From: Bisporella sp. PMI_857
Taxonomy: Eukaryota; Ascomycota; Leotiomycetes; Helotiales; Helotiaceae
Assembly: GCA_021307315.1 (NCBI GenBank)
Contig: JAJSPD010000033.1
Coordinates: 1 to 64,000 of the forward strand
DNA length: 64,000 nt
Reading direction: 5' to 3'
The notes under the pieces: model-generated
What the model saw: the letters and a program-made list of their open reading frames with translations, nothing else
What the model was told of the DNA's origin: nothing
The model's database searches: none
Position numbers and translations under genes: made by a program
In this document: piece by piece, positions 22,310 to 33,247 of the stretch
Position numbering within the stretch: the stretch's first letter is position 1
Layout: each line of letters starts with the position of its first letter

Positions 22310-22522
22310 TGTCACGGCCCTGGCCCTGTCTCGCTTAGAGCCCCTTGGGCTCGGCCTTTTAGGGCTGGGCCCCTGACACCACAGGGCTCGCTTACACACT
22401 GCTTTCCTTCCCTTCTGTCTGTAGCTTGTTCTCTTCGTTATAACAATTGATAGCCGTTCATATCTTTGAGTCCTTCTTCCTGATACACGGATCGAGATCC
22501 CTGTTCGCCTTGAGTTGTTACA
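22310..22522 (+). repeat. Solo LTR, family B
   Basis: A 213-bp sequence starts TGTCACGGCCCTGGCCCTG and ends GCCTTGAGTTGTTACA, with TG...CA ends. An inverted relative lies at 59094-59326. The flanking 5 bp (AAAGT and CTTCT) do not match, so the target duplication is lost or the ends have recombined. No retrotransposon coding sequence adjoins it. Confidence 0.7.
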
Positions 22523-23711
22523 CTTCTGTGCTTAAAGGTCGGGGGGTGAAGAAGCGGCAATAAAGCGTAGTCGAGCTTTTATTGGTCCATAAACAGTACG
22601 AAGGCAAACATTGATAGTGTAGCTGAAGTCAATTTAAAAGTGCCACAAACTGTTCTTCAGAATTACGGGTATCTTTCGGAGGTAACGAAGCTGGATTACA
22701 GTCGTTATGCACCCGAGGCTGATCCGGATTCCAAGCTGTAACTTTACCTCTCCAATATTAAGAGAATGCGGCCCGCAACTCTTCTGTCGACGCGTTTATG
22801 CCAAGAGCGTTTAGAACCCAAAACATCCAGTGAGTATAGCTGGACCCCCGAGCCTGCTACTCAAAACGCCGCCGGTAGTCCGTAACTCTAAAATACGCCT
22901 GTAAAACATACTTAATGAACTTCTCAATCCGCATTTCAAGGTATGTGACTACGATATGTGGGTTGTTCTGTACGTTCTTCTGTGCAAAAGCATGCCGAGC
23001 TCGGTCATTTCTAGTGGAGTAAGTAGAGAAATCGGGCATATGGCGATGTAAGTCGTACCACTACATATCCACACTGCTTAGAGTAATGAATACGAGTGAA
23101 GATTGGATAGAAAGCGGGCGTGGGCCTATAAACCATTGGAAAGGTTCCTGCAAAACGGCCGAGTGCCAACTAAAAGCTCACCAACGCGAACGATATGAGA
23201 CCAAAAAGAATTATCGGCCCGTAATGCATCACCTAGCTCTTCACACATTATATCCGCAAGGTTCGACCCTTTAAAAACGTACTACCAGGCCTGTAAACCT
23301 GCATTTCGGCGCATAAGTAGATTGAATACGAAAAAGCGCCATATTGGGTGCCGGCCAAACCTCCCATTATGAAAGCACATTAGATGACAAGCGTACTCTT
23401 TTAAGCTCGTAACCGTGGAGTGTTGAAGCAGCCTGGTCAAGGTCACACTTTGGCGCCAAGCCCCGCATACGTGAGCTTGCGGCTGAGCTGACCCCCAACC
23501 AGAAGGCACCACCAACAACACTACCCCGCCTCAAGCGCCAATGAGCGCCAGCTTGCAGCCTGCCCGATTGTTCCATGAAAATGCACGAAACTTGAGCACG
23601 TCGAGAGAGATGTACCGCTGCTTTGCGCTTCCTGGCTCTCCACAATAGTATGCTTGCATTGCGATTCGAACTCAACCAACATTCTTTGCTCGGGGAGAAC
23701 ATACGGATACC
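22523..23711. other. Region upstream of HET/NB-ARC gene, no supported gene
   Basis: Only short open frames with no recognisable similarity are seen. The last few hundred bases are expected to hold the promoter of the downstream gene. No clear TATA motif was found close to the start. Confidence 0.3.
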
Positions 23712-26700
23712 ATGATGCGTTTACTGAAGCGCTTATCAGGCGGCGACTTCGAGCTGATTTCTTTCAACGATGACGACTCACCTCCGTATGCCACCCTGTC
23801 GCACACCTGGACTGAAGGTCAAGAAGTCACGTATAATGAGCTGGTGGCCAGTACAGGGAAGGACAAGACTGGCTACGCCAAAATCCGCTTTTGTGTAGAT
23901 AAAGCTGCCGAAGATGGCCTAGAGTACTCCTGGGTGGATACCTGCTGCATAGACAAGTCTTCCAGCACTGAGCTTAGTACAGCCATTAATTCTATGTTCC
24001 GTTGGTACCGACGTGCATCCAAGTGCTATGTATATTTATCAGATGTCTCTGTGCCGGAAAAGGTTACTAACGCCGAGGCTTTCCGCATAACGTGGGAAGA
24101 AGCCTTTCGACAAAGTCGATGGTTTACGCGAGGCTGGACGTTGCAAGAGCTTTTAGCACCAGCCACCGTTGAGTTCTTTTCTAAGGAGGGCAAGCAGCTA
24201 GGCAGTAAAATATCGTTAAAGCAGGAAATCCATGAAATCACGGAAATTCCTATCGAAGTACTAAAAAGACAAAGTTTCACCGAATTTAGCGTCAAAGAGC
24301 GAATGAGCTGGGCGGCCAAGCGCACAACAACGTTAAAAGAGGACAAAGTATATTGTTTGCTGGGAATCTTCGAGGTATTTTTATCGCTTATATATGGAGA
24401 AGGAGAAGCATACGCGACTTTACGGCTGAAGGAAGAAATACAAAAGCGGCAGAATGGCCGAGGAACAGAAAGTCTGCAAGACTTAACAGGTACGTTTTCG
24501 TTCAGGCAAAGTAGCTTTTTTTTTATACGGGTTATTATGCAGCTAACGATGTGTAGTGTCCTCGTTGTTGCCTTTCCCAAGGAACGAACTTTTCGTCGGA
24601 CGAGAAAACCAGCTTCAATCTCTCGAGCAATTCCTTCTTTTCTCCAATACTCACCGACGCATAACAATATATGGATTAGGAGGTTGTGGTAAATCAGCAC
24701 TTGCCCTTGAGTTTGCATATCGCGCACTAGCGAAACATGCTAAACGTCTGGTTTTCTGGGTGCCTGCTATTAGCCAAGACAGCTTCGAGCTTGCTTATCG
24801 GGAAATTGGAATCCGCCTTCGTATACCAGGAATTACTAATAACAATGCAGACATTCGGAAGCTTGTAAAAGATACACTAAACTTAAACAGCTTAGGCGAC
24901 TGGCTAATGATCGTTGATAATGCTGATGACCCTGGAGTACTCTTAAGTACTACTAATAGCGATCCAATGTCAGCTCGACTGAGCGACTGTCTCCCGCACA
25001 GTAATAAAGGCACAATACTTTTCACTACTCGGAGTAGAAAGGCCGCCGGAGATTTAACGCAGAGCTGTGTCTTAGAGCTGAATGATATGAGCAAAGCTGA
25101 AGCTAGGCAGCTGCTAGCGCAGCGAATAATAAAACAAGCGCTGCTTAATAACGAGTTGGTTGTTGACGAACTGCTAAAGATACTTACATTTCTACCGCTT
25201 GCTATTGTACAGGCAGCCGCTTTCATTAACAATAATGATATATCAATATCCGGGTACATATCATTGTTCCGGCAAACTGGTTCAGAAACCGAGCTTTTTA
25301 GCGAGCATTTCGAAGACCCCAGTAGATACCGAGAAATGGACAGCACGATTGCGAAAACGTGGCATATCTCATTCGACCAGATACGTAAGCAAGACTGGCT
25401 TGCTGCGGAGTACCTTTCGTTTATAGCGTGTATCGATCGCATCAACATTCCCCAGTCGCTATTACCTCCTGGAAGCTCCTTGGTGCAGGAAGCTAAAGCG
25501 CTTGGAACTTTGACAGGATACGCATTCATTGTAGAGCGCCAGCAGGCAGTACAAGAGTTAGACAGAGAAAGGTTTTTCGATATGCACCGACTTGTTCACA
25601 TAGCATCTGTCTGTTGGCTAGACGTGCATAACGAGCGGGCGACTTGGGCGGGCATAGCAGCTGCCCGGCTTGAGGAGCTGGTGCCGCACGGCGGGCATGA
25701 AAAAAAGGAAATATGGACGACGTACCTTTCGCACGCAATTCACGTAGCTGGACTTAACGGCGCAGTGGACGAGATAGCCAAGGCTTCGCTTTTACATCGG
25801 GTGGGACAGTGTCAAGCAAGCCTCGGGCAATATTCAGCAGCAGAAATAACGCACCGACAAGTACTATCGTTAAAAGAAAAGAGATTAGGAAAGGAGCATA
25901 AGCAGACACTTATAAGTATGAACGCAGTTGGAGTAGTACTTGGCAACCAGGGAAGGTACGGGGAGGCAGAATCGATGCACAGGCAGACGCTTTCACGGGG
26001 AGAGAAGGTGCTTGGGCCTGAGCATCCGGACACGCTGACAAGCGTAAGCAACTTTGCGGAGGTTATGGAGGGCCAAGGCAAGTACAAGGAGGCAGAATCA
26101 ATAAACAGGCAAACGCTGGCGCGGCGAGAAAAGGTGCTTGGGCCTGAGCATCCGGACACGCTGACAAGCATAAGCAACTTGGCGGGAGTGCTGGAGCGCC
26201 AAGGCAAGTACAAAGAGGCAGAATCAATAAACAGGCAAACGCTGGCGCGGTCGGAGAAGGTGCTTGGGCCTGAGCATCCTTCCACGTTGACGAGCATGAA
26301 CAATTTGGCGCTCGTGCTGGGGCACCAAGGCAAGTACGAGGAGGCAGAATCAGTAAACAGGCAAACGCTGGCGCGGTCGGAGAAGGTGCTTGGGCATGAG
26401 CATCCTTCCACACTGAAAAGCATGAACAATTTAGCGCTCGTGCTGGGGCGCCAAGGCAAGTATAAGGAGGCAGAACCGATGCACAGACAAACGCTGGCGT
26501 GGCGAGAGAAAGTGCTTGGGCCTGAGCATCCGGACACGCTGACGAGCATGAACAACTTGGCGGGAGTAATGGAGGGCCAAGGCAAGTACAAGGAGGCAGA
26601 ATCAATAAACAGGCAAACGCTGGCGCGGCGAGAAAAGATGCTTGGGCTTGAGCATCCGGACACGCTGACGAGCATGAACAACTTGGCGGGAGCGCTGGAG

Positions 26701-27189
26701 CGCCAAGGCAAGTACAAAGAGGCAGAATCAATAAACAGGCAAACGCTGGCGCGGTCGGAGAAGGTGCTTGGGCCTGAACATCCGGACACGCTGGTCAGCA
26801 TAAGCAACTTGGCGCTCGTACTGGAGGGCCAAGGCAAATACGAGGAGGCAGAACCGATGCATAAGCAGGCTCTGGCGCGGTCGGAGAAAGTGCTTGGGCC
26901 TGAGCATCCGGACACGCTGACAAGCGTGTACTGCCTCGCTCACCTCCTTGAAAATCGGCATCGCTATGACGAATCTCTTGTTCTGTACGAAAGGGCATGC
27001 GCCGCATACAGCACTGTCCTTGGTATAGATCATCCGACTACCCGAGCGTGTCACCAACACTATTCCGAAACGCTTGCATCGCGAGAGCACGGTCGGTCTG
27101 CCCCTCCTAAGATACCAGATAGCGGCGTTAGCGTGCATAAAGGCAAGGGATCAAAGTTCCCGACATGGGCTGGCGAAGCTTGGTATTAA
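23712..27189 (+). CDS. HET - NB-ARC - TPR protein (fungal NLR)
   Basis: Exons 23712-24489 and 24557-27189 give 1136 aa. The intron (GTACGT, branch GCTAAC, GTGTAG, 67 bp) joins in phase 1. The HET domain (about 1-250) shows YATLSHTW, YSWVDTCCIDKSSSTELSTA, RGWTLQELLAP and CLLGIFEV. NB-ARC begins at LFVGRENQLQSLEQ, with Walker A GLGGCGKSALAL and Walker B WLMIVDNADD. A kinesin-light-chain-type TPR region (about 690-1050) closes it. ACCATGATG gives a good start context. HET acts as a death effector in heterokaryon incompatibility; NB-ARC is the ATP switch, and TPRs probably sense a ligand. All motifs are intact. A similar HET type without NB-ARC lies at 45713. Confidence 0.9.
25960..26967 (+). repeat. 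Eight TPR-coding repeats of exactly 126 bp
   Basis: Eight 42-codon units, consensus KEAESINRQTLARREKVLGP then EHPDTLTSMNNLA.VLEGQGKY, run in frame without indels. A degenerate unit stands on each side (SAAEITHRQVL before, YDESLVLYERA after). Units 2 and 6 and units 3 and 7 are each nearly the same, which points to a four-unit duplication of 504 bp. Variation falls at a few fixed places (ESINRQ/EPMHRQ, RREK/RSEK, PDTL/PSTL). Confidence 0.93.
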
Positions 27190-27822
27190 AAGCTCGAAAT
27201 TCTCTGTAAAATAATAGAATTTTATGTGTATAGTATACGGCATGAAATCACGCGGCTATGATCTTACAAACAACTATGTATACTTATTAGCACGTGTTAC
27301 AAGAATAAGCGCGCGTATGGTAATGCTATAACGTTGATGCGGATGCAAGTGTTCGAGTTCAAGTGAGTCATACTCGAAACAAGCTTCAGTCTTGCGGCCC
27401 GGTCCGAGTTGGCGTTTAACAACCCGCGTCAGCATTGCTAGATTACGGCTATCCTGTTTCCGCTTTTCTGTACAGTTAGAAAGTGCGGCTCTCGTTTGCC
27501 GCTCGATAGGCATTATGTCACTACTGAAGCACAATAAATTCAAAAATGTGGACGCTTTGCTCGGGATATAACCCTTCTATGTCTATCTACAGCTTGATGA
27601 GTTTTGGTATTACAGGCTAAGCAGAAGGTTTCCATAGAAGATATGAAGTATAGATAAAACTTAGGATACAAAGCCTTTGTTTCGAGATTATCTGCGCTTC
27701 TCGATTGTCGTTGATTTTGTGATCAAAAGCCCTGGCGGTCTCTCGCCAGGCAGGGCTTCCCGCTATGTGTTGGCTGGCTGCCTCTCACTTCCAAAGTCTT
27801 TACTGCGTGCGTTTTTATAATT
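27190..27822. other. Intergenic, no supported gene
   Basis: An 89-codon frame on the minus strand (27274-27543) resembles nothing I know. No other feature is seen before the repeat at 27823. Confidence 0.3.
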
Positions 27823-28293
27823 TCGACGAGAAATTCTTCGTCGCCATTTTGCGTCGCAGCTCTGCTTAGCAAGTCTGCAGCTTCTTTTGTAACGACGCAA
27901 GGAGTCACGGGCTAGAATAGATGCATATGGGAGTGCGTACAATAGACTGAATATGACTGCCTTATAGATCTACTACGAAGGATACAAAAACATGAGGAAC
28001 AACTGTAGAGAGTAGGAGCAGGCCTTTATATAGGCGACTCCGACTCTCCTCCGTATCGGCTCTAAACCCCTCATGCCCTGCTTGTCAACCCCTTGATCCC
28101 GCGCCATGACCTTCGCCTATGCTTCGGTTGTTACATCTTTACGCTCGTTGGTGGAGCGGTCACGCTCGGCTTGTGCTTCCAGGGGCGGGGCGAAGCACCT
28201 CTCGCCAGGAAACTGAGAATTGTTATGCTTGAGAACCGCAGGTGGAAAGCAAATCGGCTATACGCCGCGGCTTTGGCTGGGGACTGGGAGTCG
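27823..28293 (-). repeat. Dispersed repeat X, copy 1 (interrupted by a solo LTR)
   Basis: About 220 bp of this segment, leaving out the LTR at 27888-28135, matches 35456-35672 almost base for base (CGACGAGAAATTC...GGGACTGGGAGTCGGG). On the minus strand and with the LTR removed, it could encode a charged stretch EAQAERDRSTNERKEAADLL then SRAATQNGDEEFLVEIIKTH, possibly coiled coil. The parent element or gene is unknown. Confidence 0.75.
27888..28135 (-). repeat. Solo LTR, family A, with perfect 5-bp target duplication
   Basis: A 248-bp sequence TGTAACGACG...GGTTGTTACA is flanked by TCTTT on both sides (27883-27887 and 28136-28140). Two other copies lie at 44686-44944 (opposite orientation) and 49179-49427. 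The element at 35456 lacks the insertion and shows the empty site. The strand assignment is arbitrary for a solo LTR. Confidence 0.9.
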
Positions 28294-28613
28294 GGTTAAG
28301 AAAGAAATGCCTCACTTTGGTATGCTCTGGGAACGAAGTGCGGGCAGTGTGAGAGTCTAGGGCGAGAAACGGCTTATGCTCGCGAGCGGCGCATAGGGGG
28401 TGGTGAGCAAGGTCAATAATTAGCTCTGTGGTCAACAGCTGTTGGACGAGGTTGATGAGAATGGCCTAGCTACGCAGCGAGACGTGTGCATTGGTACATC
28501 CCCTCCCCTGGGCGACGTTGATTGGACTGCTTACTTGCGCTAAGTATATTTGCCAAGGCAATCTTCGCTTTTCTTCCGAGGCTGAGCAAGGCTGAGCAAG
28601 GCTCACAGCAAAG
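28294..28613. other. Intergenic, no supported gene
   Basis: Contains a short tandem GCTGAGCAAG x2 just before the MITE (28581-28600). Nothing else is recognised. Confidence 0.3.
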
Positions 28614-28713
28614 GGGGTTACAGTTTGGCCAGGGTAGAAAAATCTTGGCCCAGGGTAGAAAATTCCTTGGCAAAACGCCAAGAAACGCTCTACCCTGGCC
28701 CAACTGTAACCCT
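28614..28713. mobile_element. 100-bp MITE with 9-bp target-site duplication
   Basis: The terminal inverted repeats are GGGTTACAGTTTGGCCAGGG and, at the other end, the complement of AGGGTTACAGTTGGGCCAGG. A central hairpin CTTGGC-AAAAC-GCCAAG makes the whole element nearly self-complementary. ACAGCAAAG stands on both sides (28605-28613 and 28714-28722). A 9-bp duplication is the habit of Mutator-like transposases, so a MULE-mobilised MITE is likely. It has no coding capacity. Confidence 0.85.
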
Positions 28714-28722
28714 ACAGCAAAG

Positions 28723-30507
28723 CCACGATCAAGAGGAGTAATGAGATCAATTCAACTTCGGAGTGAGTTATAACATCTCACAGTTTACGCCTGAGAAGCC
28801 AAAAACAATATCCATCACAGTACCGTTTCATCAAAAATAAAAAAATGTGTTTCAGAGACAGAACCCAAACTATCGGTGGAGACTCCGACCTCCCTCCCAA
28901 CAAACCCTCAAACACTTCCTCCCGCGATTCCCCACCAAGCAATCGCCCAGCACAAGCACTACTCCATTCATCAAAAGGGGGACCGGGGGCCATACCGAAA
29001 CAGAAAGCGAAGTAAACTCCCATATTTCTTTGCCCTATTTGCACATTTGCATGTTTTACAATTCGTGAGAGAGTAGAAGTTGGAAAAGGACAATGAAGTG
29101 TCATTAAGTCTGCCAAAGCAAGAAAAGCGCGGCAACTTTTACTATTTGTAGTGGTTTTAGCGTCGGTTTTGAGGACAGGTGAGGGTATGTTGGAGTTAGA
29201 GAACGATGAATGCGAGGAGGGGCGGCTTTTTAGAGTACATATTCTCATGAAGTGTTGTGATGAAGAGGCCAGGGGACAACAAGCCTGACGGGTGGGATAA
29301 GATCGAGGGTAGGGGAAATTGGAAGGCGTTTCTTAGTGGTGCGAAATATTTCTTGGTTACTTTTCTTGATAGTTGCTAATGAATTGTTATTATGAAGGCA
29401 GGGGAAGTTCAAGACATTCTGGCAGGGAGAGAGGGGAGACAGGGGAGATGACGAGGATCCTGGTGATCAGTGGGGATCTTGTTGCGCTCCATTCTGAGGA
29501 GAACGGAAAATGTTGATTGTGCTGAGCTGGAATTTTTTGAAGTCAAATGTTAACTCGGTCGACACTGCTGGCTGGAGCATTGTTGCTTGCTTGAGTTGTG
29601 GTTGGAGACGGAGGACTGCAGGATATTGTAACAGAAAGAGGGCAGCAGGAGGGATTGCAATATAACAGGTAAGAATACGCGACTAGAGATGTAATTGCAA
29701 TAGTAACGTATTTGTCGGAATACCTACCACGTAGCCAAAGGCGTAGTAGCTATTGACTACGCTCTTGCTGGTGTGGTTCTGGTATTCGTTGATTCATTGT
29801 TCTAAGCTACGGTATCGCGAGGTTGTAGGTCCTGAAAGGGCCAACAACTCGCGTTCACGTGATTCTATTTACATGCGTTCAGACAGTACCTTATCTAAAT
29901 ATGCTATGGAGATTTAATTGATGAGAAAGGTCCTAACGCTTCGGATTTTAATGGCCGCCTACTATGAGCGTCATTTTTCCTAAGCGGTACAAAACGGGCA
30001 GTACCTGCGCGGAGATCTCGCACACCTACGAAATGTTCTCTTGTAATTTCACTGCTTTTCTTAAGATCCTAGCAAAGTATCCTGCTTATGCGAATCTAAC
30101 TAGGATGGGGGATGGGGATGGGAGAAGTGTTTGTGGCGGTCAAAGCTCGTTGGGATACGAAGTTCCCGGAAGAGGTTTTCGCTATGCTAAGGTTAGTTTA
30201 CGGGGCTCCTGCGGTTTTGCTGACATTTTAGATGCCTTGAAAAAGTTATTAGAGATCAGCCCCGAACTAATATCTCGAGATCAAAATACCGCAATTGCAG
30301 GGGCATTCTTTTTGCATTTGGCGAGAAGAAACCCTGTCAATTCCAAGACTTGTGCTACAAATAGCAACCAACCCCTAAACCTTGATTCAGCCAACGTACA
30401 ACAACCCTCCTCAGTCGCACCGCGTTGCAACGAAAGGAGGATGGACACCTCCAGGACTCGGTTTTGCTTTAACCATAACCACTATCTCCATCTTACCACA
30501 TTCAGCA
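28723..30507. other. Intergenic region with an LTR fragment
   Basis: Apart from the LTR piece at 29713-29820 no feature is clear. A 221-codon frame at 29964-30629 overlaps the HET start in another frame and has no recognisable family; it is probably leader sequence. Open frames at 28778-29248 (minus) look accidental. Confidence 0.35.
29713..29820 (+). repeat. LTR family C, truncated copy
   Basis: TGTCGGAATACCTACCACGT...TGATTCATTGTTCTAAGCTA matches the first 105 bp or so of the complement of the full LTRs at 35756-35942 and 48198-48381, then diverges. Confidence 0.75.
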
Positions 30508-32526
30508 ATGGAGACAGACAGCATAAAAGAACTCTATGCCCCGCTGGCTTTGGCTGCAGGTCAATTCCGACTGATCACAGTGTATCCCCGGTTCTCGCCT
30601 CCCAAGGACACAGCACAGCCGCACAATGAACTTCCTTTGAGATGCGACCTCTACAACGCATCGCGAGGTGGCAGCGACCAATATCAAGCTTTGTCCTACA
30701 CATGGGGAGATGCCAAAGACACGGTGCCGTTACTCGTAAACGGTATCGAGATTCCCGTAACGAGAAATCTCCGAGTCGCCTTGGACTACATCCGGGATGA
30801 TTATACGAATTCGACGTTCTGGATCGACGCGCTGAGCATCAATCAAACGGATGAAGGGGAGAAGACAGAGCAAGTGAAGCATATGAAGGGCATCTACGTC
30901 AACGCTTCTTCGACACGAGCCTGGCTCGGACTTCCAGACAATCACAGCGATGATGTCATAGCAGAGCTTGATCGTGTCGGGAAGTCCATCGTCAGCACTG
31001 GAACCCTCGAGCTTTTGATTGAACTTGCCTCACTTTCTGGCGAGAATACGGAGCTCTACCAGTCTCTTGAGACAAAGATCAACGACCGCTTGGCGGGCTT
31101 CTTCGAGATGGCGCTCCAAGATCTGGCTCGTACCCAGTCTCTCATCACCGCTGTTCAAGCATTCTTTTCTCGAGAGTACTGGAATCGCGTATGGATTCTG
31201 CAAGAAATAGTCGTGTCCCCCAATATCCGGATTCAATGTGGGAATTCCAACATTCTCTTCCCCAATTTCTATGCTGGTTTTTTCTACGTTACTATGATGA
31301 AAGTCTATGTCATATCAAAGCTCTCTCCTCAAGTCACACACTTGGTCGAGTTGCCTCCGCGTGGTGACACAAAAGAGCTATTTGTTCATTTCCAGGCTAT
31401 CGCGACAGCAGGCTTCAGCCCATCTGCGGCAAAGATTTTCGGCATGAGAAGAAGGTATCAACTGCTCTCAGACAACCAGTCAACCCCGGAAACAACAAAC
31501 ACTCTCGCGCAAATCTTGGCTCGGATTTGTGTAACTGGCGCTCGGAAGGCATCATCCCATGCGACTGATGACAAAGATAAGATTTTCGCCTTACTTGGGA
31601 TGGCGAGCGATGGCGATAGCCTTGGTATTGTGGCAAATTATTCTATGTCATGCTCTTCTGCCTACATTATGGCTGCTCGCAAGATCATTATGTCGGGCCA
31701 GGTAGATCTGCTCTCGCTCTCACAATTGCGGAGCAGGAGCGCAGATCTACCTTCATGGGTTCCAGATTGGCGTGCAGAGTGGATCCTACGCCCCAGTGGC
31801 CAACTTCCATGGGACACAGCCTTCAGTGCTTCTGGAGACAGCGTATTACAGGTGCGGGCAGACGTTGGCACCTCTCCTAGCCAACTGACCTTGAATGGCT
31901 ACCTCGTCGGTAGAGTCGAAACTCTTGGAAAAGCATGGGAGCCACATTTGATTGACGGCTGCGTAAAAGATACGCCAGGTGTGGCGGCATATCTGCTTGA
32001 TGTAGCAAATCTATGTATATTGTCGGACCTGAAATTCAGGGACACCCATTTTAGTATCTACACCAATAACGATCACCGTCGACAGGCTCATATTCGCGTC
32101 CCGATTGCCGACCAAGAAGGATATGGAATAAACTCTATTCGTCGAGCTACCCAGGAATGTCACCAAGGCTACAGAGAAGTATTGGAAGCGACCAAGGACA
32201 GCATAGACTACCTTCTGGGTCGTGAAGCAGCCGAGCCAGTGAAAATACCTACCAACTCTAATGCGAAAGTGTCATACTTGGATATGCTGGGATGGCAACG
32301 TGATCGGAAGCCATTCCTTGCGGACAATGGTTATGTGGGACTTGCTCCTAGCCACGTTGAGAAAGATGATGTGATCGTTATCTTTCTCGGCGGGAAGTTT
32401 CCTTACGTCCTTCGGGAAAAAGAAAATGGAGCTTTTACGTTTGTTGGTGAGGCGTACGTTCATGGGATCATGTATGGAGAGTTCATGCAAAAGGAAGTGG
32501 AAATCAAATCTTTTACGATGGAGTAG
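30508..32526 (+). CDS. HET-domain protein
   Basis: This is a single-exon gene of 672 aa. The HET domain occupies about residues 55-235: YQALSYTWGDAKDTVPLLVN, STFWIDALSINQTDEGEKTE and the closing block REYWNRVWILQEIVVSPNIR. The C-terminal half (KIFALLGMASD, DLPSWVPDWR, and GYVGLAPSHVEKDDVIVIFL near 620) is the usual tail of this large fungal HET family. No NB-ARC or repeat domain follows. The ATG at 30508 (CAATGG) is chosen because no in-frame ATG lies upstream and the protein then starts METDSIKELYAP. HET proteins trigger cell death after fusion of incompatible hyphae, but most family members are untested. Confidence 0.9.
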   Translation: METDSIKELYAPLALAAGQFRLITVYPRFSPPKDTAQPHNELPLRCDLYNASRGGSDQYQALSYTWGDAKDTVPLLVNGIEIPVTRNLRVALDYIRDDYTNSTFWIDALSINQTDEGEKTEQVKHMKGIYVNASSTRAWLGLPDNHSDDVIAELDRVGKSIVSTGTLELLIELASLSGENTELYQSLETKINDRLAGFFEMALQDLARTQSLITAVQAFFSREYWNRVWILQEIVVSPNIRIQCGNSNILFPNFYAGFFYVTMMKVYVISKLSPQVTHLVELPPRGDTKELFVHFQAIATAGFSPSAAKIFGMRRRYQLLSDNQSTPETTNTLAQILARICVTGARKASSHATDDKDKIFALLGMASDGDSLGIVANYSMSCSSAYIMAARKIIMSGQVDLLSLSQLRSRSADLPSWVPDWRAEWILRPSGQLPWDTAFSASGDSVLQVRADVGTSPSQLTLNGYLVGRVETLGKAWEPHLIDGCVKDTPGVAAYLLDVANLCILSDLKFRDTHFSIYTNNDHRRQAHIRVPIADQEGYGINSIRRATQECHQGYREVLEATKDSIDYLLGREAAEPVKIPTNSNAKVSYLDMLGWQRDRKPFLADNGYVGLAPSHVEKDDVIVIFLGGKFPYVLREKENGAFTFVGEAYVHGIMYGEFMQKEVEIKSFTME

Positions 32527-33247
32527 AAGATAACTGTTTTATAAGGGAGGTGGAATGGAAGTCTAAGTTACATGACAAGCATGATGGCACCCTACAAGTG
32601 ACACTTCTCCTTTTACTCCCAGGAAACGGGCTGCTTCGACGAGACTGGGAAACTCATGCAATCCTGACTCTTTGAGCCTCATCTTCTAACATAACTTAGA
32701 GCTTCAAGAGGAGGTGAAAGTTCTTGACAGAAGCAGGAACGCCGAATGTAGAGTTCGGCAATATGAGAGCGAAGGCACGAAAATGGCTCATGTTCCAAAC
32801 CCGCCATGAACCGGTCCACCTCATCAAAGGGTACCTGTGGATGCGCGAGGATATCTCCATGAAGTCCAGCATCTTGCAAGTGTGAATGAACTTCTCCTGC
32901 ACCGGAAGAGGTTGGAAACTTGAGTTGTCTTGTTTATGCCCATATGTAAAACACAAAGTACTAGAGCGAGGCCTTAATTTATAGAGAACGGCAGTTTGAC
33001 ATCTATGCCTCGTGGCTGTAGTGGCATAAATAGAATGGAGACGCGATGGTATCTATCGAAAGGCGCATAAAAGTAGAGGGACTGGAATTTTGTGATCTCT
33101 CTCCAACAAGGAGCGGAAGTACGTGCGATCGAGGGCCCATCTGCACCGATTAAACAACTCCACGCTACCCTAGTACTATCTTCGAAATGCGCTGTGACGG
33201 TTTTGCATACCGCCAACACTCGGCTGTACAACAGCTATAGCCCACGT
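32527..33247. other. Intergenic, no supported gene
   Basis: Two overlapping minus-strand frames (32679-32879 and 32696-32956) are open and of balanced composition, but too short and unlike any known family to be called. Confidence 0.3.

Noticed and set aside
24026..24727. 233-codon minus-strand frame inside the HET/NB-ARC gene
   Set aside because: Antisense to a strongly conserved coding region and crosses its intron; no family match.
25812..26915. 367-codon open frame on the minus strand across the TPR repeats
   Set aside because: It is the antisense shadow of the 126-bp repeats; the sequence is repetitive, Cys/Ser/Pro-rich and has no domain.
28470..28703. Open frames reading GQGRAFLGVLP across the MITE
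   Set aside because: They run through a non-coding near-palindromic element; similar peptides would appear wherever such elements lie.
30382..30507. 42-residue extension of the HET protein
   Set aside because: It starts at TTG and has no conserved residues; the ATG at 30508 is the first usable start.
29964..30629. 221-codon plus-strand frame before and over the HET start
   Set aside because: Overlaps the HET gene in another frame and lacks any recognisable domain; probably untranslated leader or chance.
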